Source: UBA7328 sp965247965 (GTDB lineage: Bacteria; Bacteroidota; Bacteroidia; Chitinophagales; Saprospiraceae). Taken from it: a DNA stretch of 64,000 nt. Of the stretch, positions 15,787 to 24,056 are shown in pieces (the first letter of the stretch is position 1; each line of letters starts with the position of its first letter). Both the position numbers and the translations under genes were made by a program. The DNA is taken from positions 4,278,001 through 4,342,000 of the forward strand of contig OZ252053.1 in the NCBI GenBank assembly GCA_965247965.1. Reading direction: 5' to 3'. The notes beneath the pieces are model-generated. The model was not told the origin of the DNA, searched no databases, and worked only from the letters and a program-made list of their open reading frames with translations.

Positions 15787-16805
15787 ATTGTTTAGTTTGA
15801 ATATGTTGAATACAAATGTTCTGACCATAGACATGTTTCTGGCTAGGCTAAAACCATTAACCAGTGAATTATCCTCATTCCATATTTTGTCCTTTACCCA
15901 ATGTAGTTTGTTTTCTATGAACCAATGAGCTCTGATACCTCTGGCATAGAAGGATGCCTTTGATTCGGTTCTGCTTGAGATGTACATGCTGCTTTCGCTG
16001 CTGGTTCGACCTTTTCTCTTTGCTGATCTTTTCACAATTATTATGGTTGTCAAACCTGTCCATAAGGTAAATGGCTCTGCAGACATTCCTTGGTAGGTAT
16101 AATATTGGCGTATTTCATTTCTGCCTCTTACCTTTTCTCTGGTTTCGTACCTATCAACCGGCTCATTTTGTTGGGTAAACGATGAGATCGCCTCCTTAAG
16201 CTTCATTTGATTGCCTTTGACTTGTATTACATAGTCATTTCCATTACCCACGATGGTTTGCGCAGTTTTTTTTGGCAATGAAGTGGGTCAAGGGTAAAGA
16301 TAACACCCTTAACTTCCAACTGTTCGATAATGTCGAGTGCACAAGCAATTTCATTGTCCTTCTTTAATTCGTAGGGCTTGGTAGTTATAACCACGCCCAT
16401 TTCAGAGTTGAAAAGGCTAACAATAGCTTGAAAGTTCTGATTTTTTCCGTTAGGCTCTCTTACAGTAGAGGCCAGTGCTTTTCCATCAATAGACATCCAA
16501 TTGGCTTGGTTGTTACCCATATACTGACTCATCCAACTTACAAGGGCTTTATTAAGTTCTGTGTAATCAAAATCACGAAGAATATTAAAGATTACTGTTT
16601 TTTTGGGTACACCATGGAGCAAACCATAACGGTCAATGAAGAATTCTTGATTGTATTCAATAAATCTGGCAATAGCGTTTATACTAAATCGGCCACTCAT
16701 GCCAGCTAAGAATACCATTTCAAAAAAAGAAGACAAGCAAAACCGTTGGCCTTGTGCACGTCGAGGGTCATGGATGAGTTCTAAAAAGGAGTTAAGCGTT
16801 TTCAT
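15787..16805 (-). pseudogene. ISAs1-family transposase, frameshifted and truncated
   Basis: Reading from ATG 16805: MKTLNSFLELIHDPRRAQGQ, then WMSIDGKALAST (first Asp region) and FTLDPLHCQKK. At an A8 tract (T8 at 16266-16273 on the + strand) the frame breaks; a -1 shift restores KTAQTIVGNGNDYVIQVKGNQ, which matches the family pattern exactly. The second part holds RAHWFIENKLHWVKD, the Glu region. It ends at the inner IS after KLNN. Either one A was lost or slippage on the A tract is used; family members are normally single frames. Confidence 0.85.
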
Positions 16806-16891
16806 ATGTAAGAATTTCACTCAAACATATTGGATATTTAACACATATATAAATAATTTATATGATTTGTTTTTAGTACTGAATGGCCCTG

Positions 16892-17228
16892 CTGTCAACC
16901 CTCTGATAATATTTTGATCACTTAGGGCAATGGTTACCGGATTGCCCGTAAGATTTGTATTAAACACCGCATCGTTGAGCGTATAACCTCGGAAAAAGAA
17001 ACCTACAAAGTCATCATCACCGGGAAACCGTCCTTCACCCTCCGCTGTAATAGTATAATAGAGCCCCGAAGAAGTCATTTGGGTCTGAATATTATTCTGA
17101 GAGAGATAATTTTCGATTTGTTCGGCCTCACTAAGGTTTTGCTCACCGACAGGACCTTCTTTAGCGCAGGAAATTAGGAAAACAACTATAGACGCGAAAA
17201 GCAGTATGCGGGAAAAAGACTTCATCAA
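16892..17228 (-). pseudogene. FKBP-type prolyl isomerase lipoprotein, N-terminal part
   Basis: Begins MMKSFSRILLFASIVVFLIS then Cys21, a clear lipoprotein signal. The first FKBP domain starts (GLYYTITAEGEGRFPGDDDF) and stops at IIRGLT where the ISAs1 element entered. The rest is at 14176-14730. Before insertion this was a two-FKBP-domain envelope lipoprotein that would have assisted folding of exported proteins. The gene lies 6 bp after a second FKBP gene on the same strand, so the pair formed an operon. Confidence 0.85.
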
Positions 17229-17234
17229 TAGGTA

Positions 17235-17636
17235 TTATTCATTATTAATTTTCAAAATTTCTACGTCGAATATCAATGCGGCGTTTGCGGGTATTCCCGG
17301 AGGAGGTGATCTGCCATAACCTAGATTGGACGGGATAAATAATTTGCCTGCTCCACCTCTCGAAAATAACGGTATCCCTTCCTGCCATCCGGTTACGACG
17401 CGATTCAACGGAAAGGTAGCAGGTTCGCCTCTTTTGTAGCTCGAGTCAAATTCCTTACCATCGAGGAAATATCCTTTATAATGCACCGTGACATTATCAG
17501 TGGGATTGGGATAAGAGCCATCACCTTCTCGATCTATTACGTAAAATAAATTGGAAGTTGTGCACTGCGCCGTTATTTGATTATCGCTCAGGTATTTTTT
17601 AATATCCTGAATATTTTGTGCAATGGGATCAGTCAC
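17235..17636 (-). CDS. FKBP-type peptidyl-prolyl isomerase, signal peptide apparently lost
   Basis: A 133-residue protein with one complete FKBP domain: NVTVHYKGYFLDGKEFDSSY, VVTGWQEGIPLFSRGG and FIPSNLGYG then ANAALIFDVEIL. It catalyses cis-trans isomerisation of X-Pro bonds. The frame starts at GTG 17636 with a stop just upstream. Other frames immediately upstream encode MKLLPL and then LISCNNENRKK, which looks like a broken lipoprotein signal and lipobox. The gene may therefore have been a lipoprotein that lost its export signal through small indels, or the sequence has errors there. Upstream partner of the IS-split FKBP gene. Confidence 0.75.
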   Translation of the reverse strand: MTDPIAQNIQDIKKYLSDNQITAQCTTSNLFYVIDREGDGSYPNPTDNVTVHYKGYFLDGKEFDSSYKRGEPATFPLNRVVTGWQEGIPLFSRGGAGKLFIPSNLGYGRSPPPGIPANAALIFDVEILKINNE

Positions 17637-17810
17637 TTCTTTCGGTTTTCATTGTTGCAGGAAATTAGCAAGGGGCAGGAGTTTCATAAAATCGTACATC
17701 GGCAATTTTTTAGTGGAGCAAAAATACTGATTTGTTTAGTTATTAAATCCATGAGTTTCTGCAAAAGGTTGACGAAAAAGAAAGTTGACAACTTTGTAAC
17801 AAAGTGGTTG

Positions 17811-18626
17811 TCACTTTAGGACATAACGCACTAAGGCCGAACTTTCAAAGTCTGTAATTAGTAAATCTTCATTGTAAATCAGAATATCTGTTGGTTTATT
17901 GATCCCTTGGTCAAGTATCTGTTTCAGACTACCGCTATAATCATAGATCAGCACCCGTCCGTTTTCAAAATCCGTAATGAAGATTTTGTCATCGCTCAGA
18001 AATATCCCAGTTGAAGCATTCATTTCTTCTTCATTTCCAAATATTTGAATGCTATTTCCCTGAAAATCAAAAACTTGTATTCGGTGATTATAAGCATCGG
18101 CTATGTAGATTTTGCCCTTTTTTATTTGACAATCCGTAGGATAAAACAATTCTCCCGGGTCGCTTCCCTTCCTGCCTATGGGAACCCATTGTGTACTGTC
18201 AAAAAACACAACTCGATGACCGTAGAAATCTGCTATACAGATGTGGTCTCCAGCTACGTCGACTCCCGCAGGCGCATCAAGGGGCAAGGTGACGTCCATA
18301 TCACTTCTTTTTCCATCATTCACAATTCGGATTGTATCCGATCCATATTCCGGTACAAAGAGATTGCCTTCGGAAATATCGATATGCATTGGCCGTTCGA
18401 AATTCTCCAGGATTTTTACAGTTTTAAAGTCGCTGTTAAGCATCACCAACCTGTTGTTATCACCATCAGAAAGCCAAATATTTTCATGATCACTATCGAT
18501 GCCTATCGGATGTATTCCGCTAAGCGCGATTCTTTCTTCAAATTCCCATTGCTTTTCAATGGTACACGACGCGACTAAAAAGAAGATACATAAAAGAAAA
18601 CCGGCTCTAATCATCCGCATCTTCAT
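17811..18626 (-). CDS. NHL-repeat (six-bladed beta-propeller) lipoprotein
   Basis: About 271 residues from ATG 18626, which overlaps the upstream stop as ATGA; a longer start at 18653 is possible but would overlap more. Signal and lipobox: MKMRMIRAGFLLCIFFLVAS then Cys. The body has repeated NHL-type blades, for example NIWLSDGDNNRLVMLNSD, HICIADFYGHRVVFFD, KIYIADAYNHRIQVFD and KIFITDFENGRVLIYD. Such propellers bind ligands or proteins; no active site is visible. Its translational coupling to the double HMA protein suggests a role in the same envelope metal response. Confidence 0.8.
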   Translation of the reverse strand: MKMRMIRAGFLLCIFFLVASCTIEKQWEFEERIALSGIHPIGIDSDHENIWLSDGDNNRLVMLNSDFKTVKILENFERPMHIDISEGNLFVPEYGSDTIRIVNDGKRSDMDVTLPLDAPAGVDVAGDHICIADFYGHRVVFFDSTQWVPIGRKGSDPGELFYPTDCQIKKGKIYIADAYNHRIQVFDFQGNSIQIFGNEEEMNASTGIFLSDDKIFITDFENGRVLIYDYSGSLKQILDQGINKPTDILIYNEDLLITDFESSALVRYVLK

Positions 18627-19267
18627 TGAACTTTTCTTTCGTAAAGACAACATGCAGGTAGATTTTCATAGACCTCGTCTGAAGCTCTCAGCCTTTCGGT
18701 ATCATGGCCGGCTTTGGCGATGGCGTCATGCAGCTCCTCTAAAGTTGCCACATCATTGTCTATTTTAACTGTCAAAATTTGTGATTTTACGTCCCAATCC
18801 GCATCGTATATTCCTTCCATGCTATCGGCAATTTTTTCAATTCTGGCCTTGCACATGGCGCATTTGCCATACACCATGAAACTGGATTCTGAGAGATTCG
18901 TCATTTCATCGGTATTCACTTCTTCTCGCTTTGTGGTGAAAAATTCGCCATTCCATCTGGTCAGATTAGTGTACACCGCTGTATATCCGGCTACCGTGAC
19001 CTGGTCTTCGATAGCGCCGGCTGTGATTTGTTTTTCTGAAGGATATTTCAAGGTCATTACACCTTTTTTCATATCGATTTTAAGGCCTTTTACGCCTTTG
19101 AGCTCCTTCATTTTTTTCTCCAATCCGTATGCGCAGAAAGGACATCCCAGGCCGTTGACGCGCACTTCGATTTCGTCCATGTCTTTTTTGCTTTGCGCAA
19201 ATGATTCGGTCGGTACTGAGAAAGCGAGGAGGGTAATTATTGCGAAAAAATTATTTATTGATTTCAT
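18623..19267 (-). CDS. exported protein with two heavy-metal-associated (HMA) domains
   Basis: A 214-residue protein with a signal peptide (MKSINNFFAIITLLAFSVPT, cut after SFAQ). The first HMA domain has GLGCPFCAYG (C42, C45) and the second GKCAMCKARIEK (C136, C139), both CxxC sites in ferredoxin-like folds that bind Cu(I), Hg or similar ions. A further Cys pair (C206, C207) is near the C-terminus. It probably binds or relays metal in the periplasm. It is the third gene of a minus-strand operon that starts at 20560. The metal is not determined by the sequence; copper is the usual guess. Confidence 0.8.
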   Translation of the reverse strand: MKSINNFFAIITLLAFSVPTESFAQSKKDMDEIEVRVNGLGCPFCAYGLEKKMKELKGVKGLKIDMKKGVMTLKYPSEKQITAGAIEDQVTVAGYTAVYTNLTRWNGEFFTTKREEVNTDEMTNLSESSFMVYGKCAMCKARIEKIADSMEGIYDADWDVKSQILTVKIDNDVATLEELHDAIAKAGHDTERLRASDEVYENLPACCLYERKVQ

Positions 19268-19284
19268 TTTGAAAATTTTTCTTG

Positions 19285-20067
19285 TTAAAAAATAAAACGT
19301 GTCCCCAAATAGATGCTGTGTCTATAAGTGGTCAAAAAATGGCTGTTGCCAGCCAATTCGAACTGAACTGCTGCTTCTAGCGTCAATCGCTTAATAGCAA
19401 ATTGTACTCCTTGCGCATATAGCAATTCGTAGTGATTTGGCTTAGTGAGCCACCGAACTTGAGGTTCGAAATAAAAGTTCAATTGTTTCACAGGATATAT
19501 GGGCTCCAATATGGGTAAACCGAAGCCGAATTTGTAGAGCACATCAAGCTCTCCTGTAGAAGGCGTATGTTCAAAAGCGACTTCATTGGATATTCCATAT
19601 TTAATGTATTCATAACCTGCCACAATACCATAATATCCTGTGTATTTGTTGGTGGATATACCTCTGATCGATAAATCCTTTCCAGTAGGCAATGACTGCA
19701 AAGTTTTGGCTACCATCCGAAAAGTCTTAGCCATTCCATCCTTTCGGTAAAACTGGTATTTAGCCAGAATATCCATATCGCCAAATGATGCTCCATTATT
19801 TCGAAAACCTGAATTGTAGCTGACATTCACTAAAGGAAGATGAACGGCAACAAGTGTATTGGCTGTCGGCAAGTAATGGAACATTAACGGCATTCGGGTA
19901 ACCGTGCCCACATCTTTTACTCTGACTTCCGTCAAAGTTTTTACAATAATGCTATTGCCACCAAGCATAATTGGCTTGTCAGCTGTGATTGGGGGTCCTT
20001 GCCCTGATAATTTATTTATACTTATTCCCGCTGTAATAAAAAATAACAGCGCTATTATTTTTTTCAT
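19285..20067 (-). CDS. outer-membrane beta-barrel protein of a metal operon
   Basis: A 260-residue exported protein: signal MKKIIALLFFITAGISI with a cut near SGQ. The body is made of alternating strands with aromatic girdles (YQFYRKDG, TGYYGIVAGYEYIKYG, LNFYFEPQVRWL) and ends in IYLGTRFIF, a typical C-terminal Phe of outer-membrane barrels. I do not recognise a specific family. Position between a Cys-rich protein and a double HMA protein suggests a channel or sensor in the same metal pathway. Confidence 0.7.
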   Translation of the reverse strand: MKKIIALLFFITAGISINKLSGQGPPITADKPIMLGGNSIIVKTLTEVRVKDVGTVTRMPLMFHYLPTANTLVAVHLPLVNVSYNSGFRNNGASFGDMDILAKYQFYRKDGMAKTFRMVAKTLQSLPTGKDLSIRGISTNKYTGYYGIVAGYEYIKYGISNEVAFEHTPSTGELDVLYKFGFGLPILEPIYPVKQLNFYFEPQVRWLTKPNHYELLYAQGVQFAIKRLTLEAAVQFELAGNSHFLTTYRHSIYLGTRFIF

Positions 20068-20128
20068 TTAAAATTGACTCTAGCAATTATTCAAAAAAGA
20101 TTCACCTCAGGTAAGGAAAGGAGCATGG

Positions 20129-20560
20129 CTAGCAGAGAAAGGCCTGGTACTCAACGAATCTTTTGAATGCAGGAGGTGTATTGCATTTATTGTGAATTAA
20201 GAATCGATTATTATCGAAATCAGTCTGCGCTACATGAACAGGCGCGATTAAAAGCTTCGCAAAGCCTTTTTGGTCATCTCCGAAGGATTGGTCAATACTC
20301 TTGATGATGCTCTGATAATCGAAAATTTTCAGGTCAGATTGACAGCAATTTGAATTTTTATCCTTGCAACATGATTTATTGGTAGAAGAGCATGATGTAT
20401 TTTCGGTTATATCATCACAGGTCGTCAATTCGCCAAACATCTCCATAACCACCCACTCATTCCCGCCGAAATGAGCACTAATACCTTTGACTGCCGCAAA
20501 GAAAAACAACGACAGGATAACAAGAGCGTAAATGTGTTGGAATCGTCTAATGATACGCAT
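20129..20560 (-). CDS. Cys-rich small exported or membrane protein (HYC_CC_PP-like)
   Basis: About 143 residues from ATG 20560. One N-terminal hydrophobic helix (HIYALVILSLFFFAAVKGIS) then HFGGNEW and two Cys clusters: TTCDDITENTSCSSTNKSCC and KNSNCC, ending PPAFKRFVEYQAFLC. This layout resembles the small Bacteroidota family named for HYC/CC/PP motifs, found next to metal transport genes; the match is by memory and partial. The thiols could bind soft metals. First gene of the operon 20560 to 17811. Confidence 0.65.
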   Translation of the reverse strand: MRIIRRFQHIYALVILSLFFFAAVKGISAHFGGNEWVVMEMFGELTTCDDITENTSCSSTNKSCCKDKNSNCCQSDLKIFDYQSIIKSIDQSFGDDQKGFAKLLIAPVHVAQTDFDNNRFLIHNKCNTPPAFKRFVEYQAFLC

Positions 20561-20619
20561 CTGCAATAAAACGGATCATTTATTAAAAAAGTTTCTTTAT
20601 TTTGAACATTTAGTCTGCT

Positions 20620-21108
20620 ATGGAAGCACCGAAGAATTTTTCACATCTGGATAGCAATGATCGTCCGCAAATGGTAGATGTCGGAGACAAAGACGACTCT
20701 TTACGAAAAGCCACAGCAAGGGCAATTGTGCATTTACCAATTGAAATAGTTGAACAATTGGAAGGTAGTGAACTGAATACAAAAAAAGGCCCTGTTTTTC
20801 AAACGGCGATATTGGCTGGAATAATGGCTGTAAAGAAAACGAGCGATCTAATTCCATTATGTCATCCACTGCCATTGACTAAATGCAATGTCGAAATTAA
20901 TTTGAATGAAGAAAATGAGGTAGTTGTCGAGTGCACTGCAAAAGTCAACGGCAAGACAGGTGTGGAGATGGAAGCGTTGACAGGAGCTACGGTGGCCGCA
21001 TTGACGATCTACGATATGTGCAAAGGATTTTCACACGATATTGTTATCAAAGAAGTGAAATTGATGGAAAAGGCCGGTGGCAAAAGAAATTTTAAAAGGG
21101 GAAAATGA
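20620..21108 (+). CDS. moaC: MoaC, cyclic pyranopterin monophosphate synthase
   Basis: A 162-residue protein with the MoaC hallmarks: MVDVGDKDDSLRKATARA, LIPLCHPLPLTKC and GKTGVEMEALTGATVAALT, ending in KEVKLMEKAGGK. It converts the MoaA product to cyclic pyranopterin monophosphate in molybdenum cofactor synthesis, in the cytoplasm. It starts a + strand operon; its stop overlaps the moaD start as ATGA. MoaA is not in this window. Confidence 0.95.
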   Translation: MEAPKNFSHLDSNDRPQMVDVGDKDDSLRKATARAIVHLPIEIVEQLEGSELNTKKGPVFQTAILAGIMAVKKTSDLIPLCHPLPLTKCNVEINLNEENEVVVECTAKVNGKTGVEMEALTGATVAALTIYDMCKGFSHDIVIKEVKLMEKAGGKRNFKRGK

Positions 21109-21350
21109 TGAACTTAAAGATAAGAGCCTTCGGAATAGCTCGTGATATTTTTGGCGAAGGTGAGGTAGCCTTTACATTATCAGGAGCTAATAATGTGCAA
21201 AACCTGAAGGACGAATTGGTAAAATCCTATCCTGAATTCGAAAAACTCCGGTCTTTTTCGGTTGCTGTTAACCAGGAATACCAGGAGGATGACTTTTTGT
21301 TGAGTGATAAAGACGAGGTCGTTATTATTCCTCCCGTTAGTGGGGGATGA
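21105..21350 (+). CDS. moaD: MoaD, small subunit of molybdopterin synthase
   Basis: An 81-residue ubiquitin-fold sulfur carrier. It ends in PPVSGG, the C-terminal Gly-Gly that is thiocarboxylated and inserts into MoaE. Starts in a 4-bp ATGA overlap with moaC (a second ATG follows directly). moaE follows after 9 bp. Confidence 0.92.
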   Translation: MMNLKIRAFGIARDIFGEGEVAFTLSGANNVQNLKDELVKSYPEFEKLRSFSVAVNQEYQEDDFLLSDKDEVVIIPPVSGG

Positions 21351-21359
21351 GATGTAGAA

Positions 21360-21782
21360 ATGAAAACAGATATTCTAATTTCAGACTCAACCATCCACGC
21401 TCAAACTTGCATTGATTTTGTTCAGAACAACATGGCGGGCGGACATGTCGTCTTCATTGGTACTGTAAGAAATCATACTTCGGGAAAAAAGGTAATTCGC
21501 CTCGAATTTGAATCGTATCAACCCATGGCTATAAAAGAAATGACCAAAATCACAGAAGAAATCAATGCGAAATGGTCGGAAATAATAAGTATATCGATAC
21601 ATCATCGAGTTGGAAAATTGGAAGTTGGAGAAATCCCTGTAATCATTGCTGTCTCCGCTGCGCATCGGAAAAAAGCTTTCGAAGCTTGTGAATATGCAAT
21701 AGACCGGCTCAAAAAAACAGTACCCATTTGGAAGAAGGAAATTTTTGAAGATGGGGAGGTTTGGGTAGCAGCGCATCCTTAA
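21360..21782 (+). CDS. moaE: MoaE, catalytic subunit of molybdopterin synthase
   Basis: A 140-residue protein with family signatures GGHVVFIGTVRNHTSGKKV, LEFESYQPMAIKEM, IHHRVGKLEVGE and a C-terminal VPIWKKEIFEDGEVWV, where the first lysines form the active site. With MoaD it adds two sulfurs to cyclic pyranopterin monophosphate to give molybdopterin. The gene order moaC-moaD-moaE and the cofactor transferase gene that follows make the pathway call firm. Confidence 0.95.
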   Translation: MKTDILISDSTIHAQTCIDFVQNNMAGGHVVFIGTVRNHTSGKKVIRLEFESYQPMAIKEMTKITEEINAKWSEIISISIHHRVGKLEVGEIPVIIAVSAAHRKKAFEACEYAIDRLKKTVPIWKKEIFEDGEVWVAAHP

Positions 21783-21839
21783 TTAGTTAATTAGTTTCGG
21801 CCAGAAGCCGATCAGCCTTTGGCTGAGACCAGTCAAATA

Positions 21840-22451
21840 GTGAGCACAAAGAATCCGAAAGCCATTTTACTCGCAGCCGGACTTTCCAAAAGAATGGGAG
21901 AAGAAAATAAACTTCTTCTACCTTATCGAGGGAAGACCATTTTAGAAACTACGATTCAGAATCTTCTCGAATCGGAAATTGGTGAATTGATTGTAGTAAT
22001 AGGACATGACCTTGATAAAGTTGGGCAAGTTTTAGCAAGCTATGATGTAACTGTAGTGATAAATGACAATTACGAAAGCGGTCAGGTGAGCAGCGTGAAA
22101 AAGGGATTGTTGTCAATTCAAGATAATGAAAAAACTCCTTTTATGATCGCTCTGGCTGATATGCCGCTGATTACAAAAACCGGTTATAACTTATTGATTA
22201 CCAGATTCTTACATTTAAATAGTGAAGAAAAGGTTATTCTTAGACCTAGATCTAAGTGCGGCCAGCCCGGTAATCCTGTGTTATTCGATTCTTCTTTTAA
22301 AGAAGCGCTGCTAAATAATGAGGCAAGGGAAAAGACAAAGCATATACTGAACAATCAAAAAGCATCCTTAAAATACCTGGACACGGATATTCCAAGCTTT
22401 TTCAAAGATGTTGATACAAAGGCTGATTATAGGAAATCATTTACGTACTGA
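21840..22451 (+). CDS. MocA-like molybdenum cofactor nucleotidyltransferase
   Basis: About 203 residues from GTG 21840; TTG 21819 would add seven residues. The N-terminus KAILLAAGLSKRMGEENKLL is the NTP-binding loop of the MobA/MocA transferase group, with ALADMPLI as the metal-binding Asp motif and GQPGNPVLFD later. Lack of a MobA-type acceptor motif and the gene context favour a MocA-like cytidylyltransferase (making the cytosine dinucleotide cofactor of xanthine-dehydrogenase-type enzymes), but MobA activity cannot be excluded. No Mo enzyme is seen nearby. Confidence 0.8.
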   Translation: MSTKNPKAILLAAGLSKRMGEENKLLLPYRGKTILETTIQNLLESEIGELIVVIGHDLDKVGQVLASYDVTVVINDNYESGQVSSVKKGLLSIQDNEKTPFMIALADMPLITKTGYNLLITRFLHLNSEEKVILRPRSKCGQPGNPVLFDSSFKEALLNNEAREKTKHILNNQKASLKYLDTDIPSFFKDVDTKADYRKSFTY

Positions 22452-22502
22452 TGCAACGGCGATGAATCCCTCCGGAAAGTCGGGACAGACCTGCGGCTAC
22501 AG

Positions 22503-23012
22503 CTACGGAAAGCTAAATTCCTCGGGCTCGTAACCTTTTCTTTCCAAAAAATCTTTCAACGCCTTTCCCGTACCTGCCGGCCATGTTTTTACCTTTTCAA
22601 AAGGAATGATACGATAGTCGTCCAGCTCGTCATTTAGCAAAATTTCACCGATGGCCTCAACATGATAAGCAATGATGAGTTGGTTCATTCTTTTGAAAGT
22701 ATAATGGCCAACAAATTCTTTGATTTCAGCATCAAGGTTGAGTTCTTCCTTAACTTCCCTAATGACCGTAAAATCCGGATTTTCATATTCTTCAACAAAA
22801 CCAGTGATCAATCCGAAAAATTTTGGCGGCCACATTTTGTTATGAGCCAGAACGACTTGATTTTTTCCATATTCGACAATAGCAGCGACTACAGGCGTGG
22901 GATTGTTGTAAAAAATATATTTGCAGGAATGGGATGAACATTCGAGATAGCCAAGAGCATCGATTCGAAGAGGAGATGTACAGGTCGGACAATGTTTGTA
23001 AATGTCATCCAT
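22503..23012 (-). CDS. Nudix hydrolase with N-terminal zinc ribbon
   Basis: A 169-residue protein. The Nudix box is complete: GFVEEYENPDFTVIREVKEE, then LNL, fitting G-x5-E-x7-REUxEExGU. The N-terminus has a four-Cys zinc ribbon (CPTC at 9-12, CSSHSC further on), as in NudC-like NADH pyrophosphatases, but the protein is shorter than NudC and lacks an SQPWPFPxS motif. It likely hydrolyses a nucleoside diphosphate derivative; the substrate is unknown. Stands alone, facing the moa operon end. Confidence 0.85.
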   Translation of the reverse strand: MDDIYKHCPTCTSPLRIDALGYLECSSHSCKYIFYNNPTPVVAAIVEYGKNQVVLAHNKMWPPKFFGLITGFVEEYENPDFTVIREVKEELNLDAEIKEFVGHYTFKRMNQLIIAYHVEAIGEILLNDELDDYRIIPFEKVKTWPAGTGKALKDFLERKGYEPEEFSFP

Positions 23013-23215
23013 TTCGTAAAGAGATGAATTAATTTTGAGAGATCAAATTATTTGAGTTGCAATTCGTCGTAAGTAATCTGTGCATTCTAAAGTTTCCCGT
23101 ATGTCGGCGAGAGGTCGAGACCTTGGCCTTGGAATGTATCACACAAGAATTTCCAGCAAAGGGTCTGAGCTCTTTCCTGATGCGAAAACATTGATTTCAA
23201 ATTAATAGAAATATA

Positions 23216-23932
23216 ATGATTATAAAAAACAAAACAGCATTGATCACCGGAGGCTCGAAAGGTATTGGATATAGCATAGCCGAAGCTTTGTTAAAAGAAG
23301 GAGCGAAGGTAGCGATCACGAGTAGATCACTTGAAAGTGCTAGAAAGTCAGCTGCGCGATTGGCAAGTAACGGACAAGGAAACATTTTGCCAATCCAAGC
23401 AGATGTGCGCTCCTATGAAGCCCAGATGAAAATGGTAACTGAAGTCCTCAAAGAATTCGAAACCATTGATATTGTTATTGCCAATGCAGGAGTGGGCCAT
23501 TTTGCACCGGTTGATCAATTAAGTATAGAACAATGGAACGAGGTAATAGACGTCAATCTTACAGGAGTTTTTTACACTGTAAGGTCTACCGTCAATGCCC
23601 TAAAGAAAAGCAAAGGATATTTGATCACCATAGCCAGCCTTGCAGGCACTAATTTTTTCGCTAATGGTGCCGCCTACAACGCCAGCAAGTTTGGTCTCGT
23701 TGGATTTACCCAAGCTGTCATGCTCGACTTGAGAAGGCAAGGGATTAAGGTCAGTACGATCATGCCGGGTTCAGTTGCAACAGAATTTAGCAATAGAGAA
23801 GTGAATGAAAAAGACGCCTGGAAAATTCAGCCAGAGGATATTGGACAGATAGTTGTCGATTTATTAAAAATGCCGGTACGCACACTTCCGAGTAAGGTCG
23901 AAGTGCGACCTTCTATCCCTCCTTCCAAGTAA
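23216..23932 (+). CDS. short-chain dehydrogenase/reductase
   Basis: A 238-residue classical SDR. Cofactor loop TGGSKGIG (residues 11-18), NAG motif ANAGVG, catalytic Ser in ITIASLAG and the YxxxK pair in AAYNASKFG. The residues after the second strand (TSRS) favour NADP(H). C-terminal PGSVATEF is standard. Substrate unknown. Stands alone with about 120 bp to the next gene. Confidence 0.88.
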   Translation: MIIKNKTALITGGSKGIGYSIAEALLKEGAKVAITSRSLESARKSAARLASNGQGNILPIQADVRSYEAQMKMVTEVLKEFETIDIVIANAGVGHFAPVDQLSIEQWNEVIDVNLTGVFYTVRSTVNALKKSKGYLITIASLAGTNFFANGAAYNASKFGLVGFTQAVMLDLRRQGIKVSTIMPGSVATEFSNREVNEKDAWKIQPEDIGQIVVDLLKMPVRTLPSKVEVRPSIPPSK

Positions 23933-24056
23933 TATGGTAGACGGTGGACACTTCGACTACGCTCAGTGCAAGCGGCAGTCAACTACGCTCCATCCTTTAC
24001 CAAGGTTACGGATGGCAAGGAAGCTTCGGTGATCAAATGACGGATTTCACAACAAT

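Larger units (their letters stand above)
14731..16891 (-). mobile_element. ISAs1-family element, inserted in an FKBP gene and itself interrupted
   Basis: Ends are 22-bp inverted repeats (19 of 22 match) at 14731-14752 and 16870-16891, both beginning CAGGG and sharing CATTCA and CTAAAAA. A perfect 10-bp target duplication CTGTCAACCC lies at 14721-14730 and 16892-16901, the size expected for this family. The transposase gene runs on the minus strand and is broken twice: by an IS5-family element near its 3' end and by a frame break in an A8 tract. Without the inner element it would be about 1.2 kb. Confidence 0.9.
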
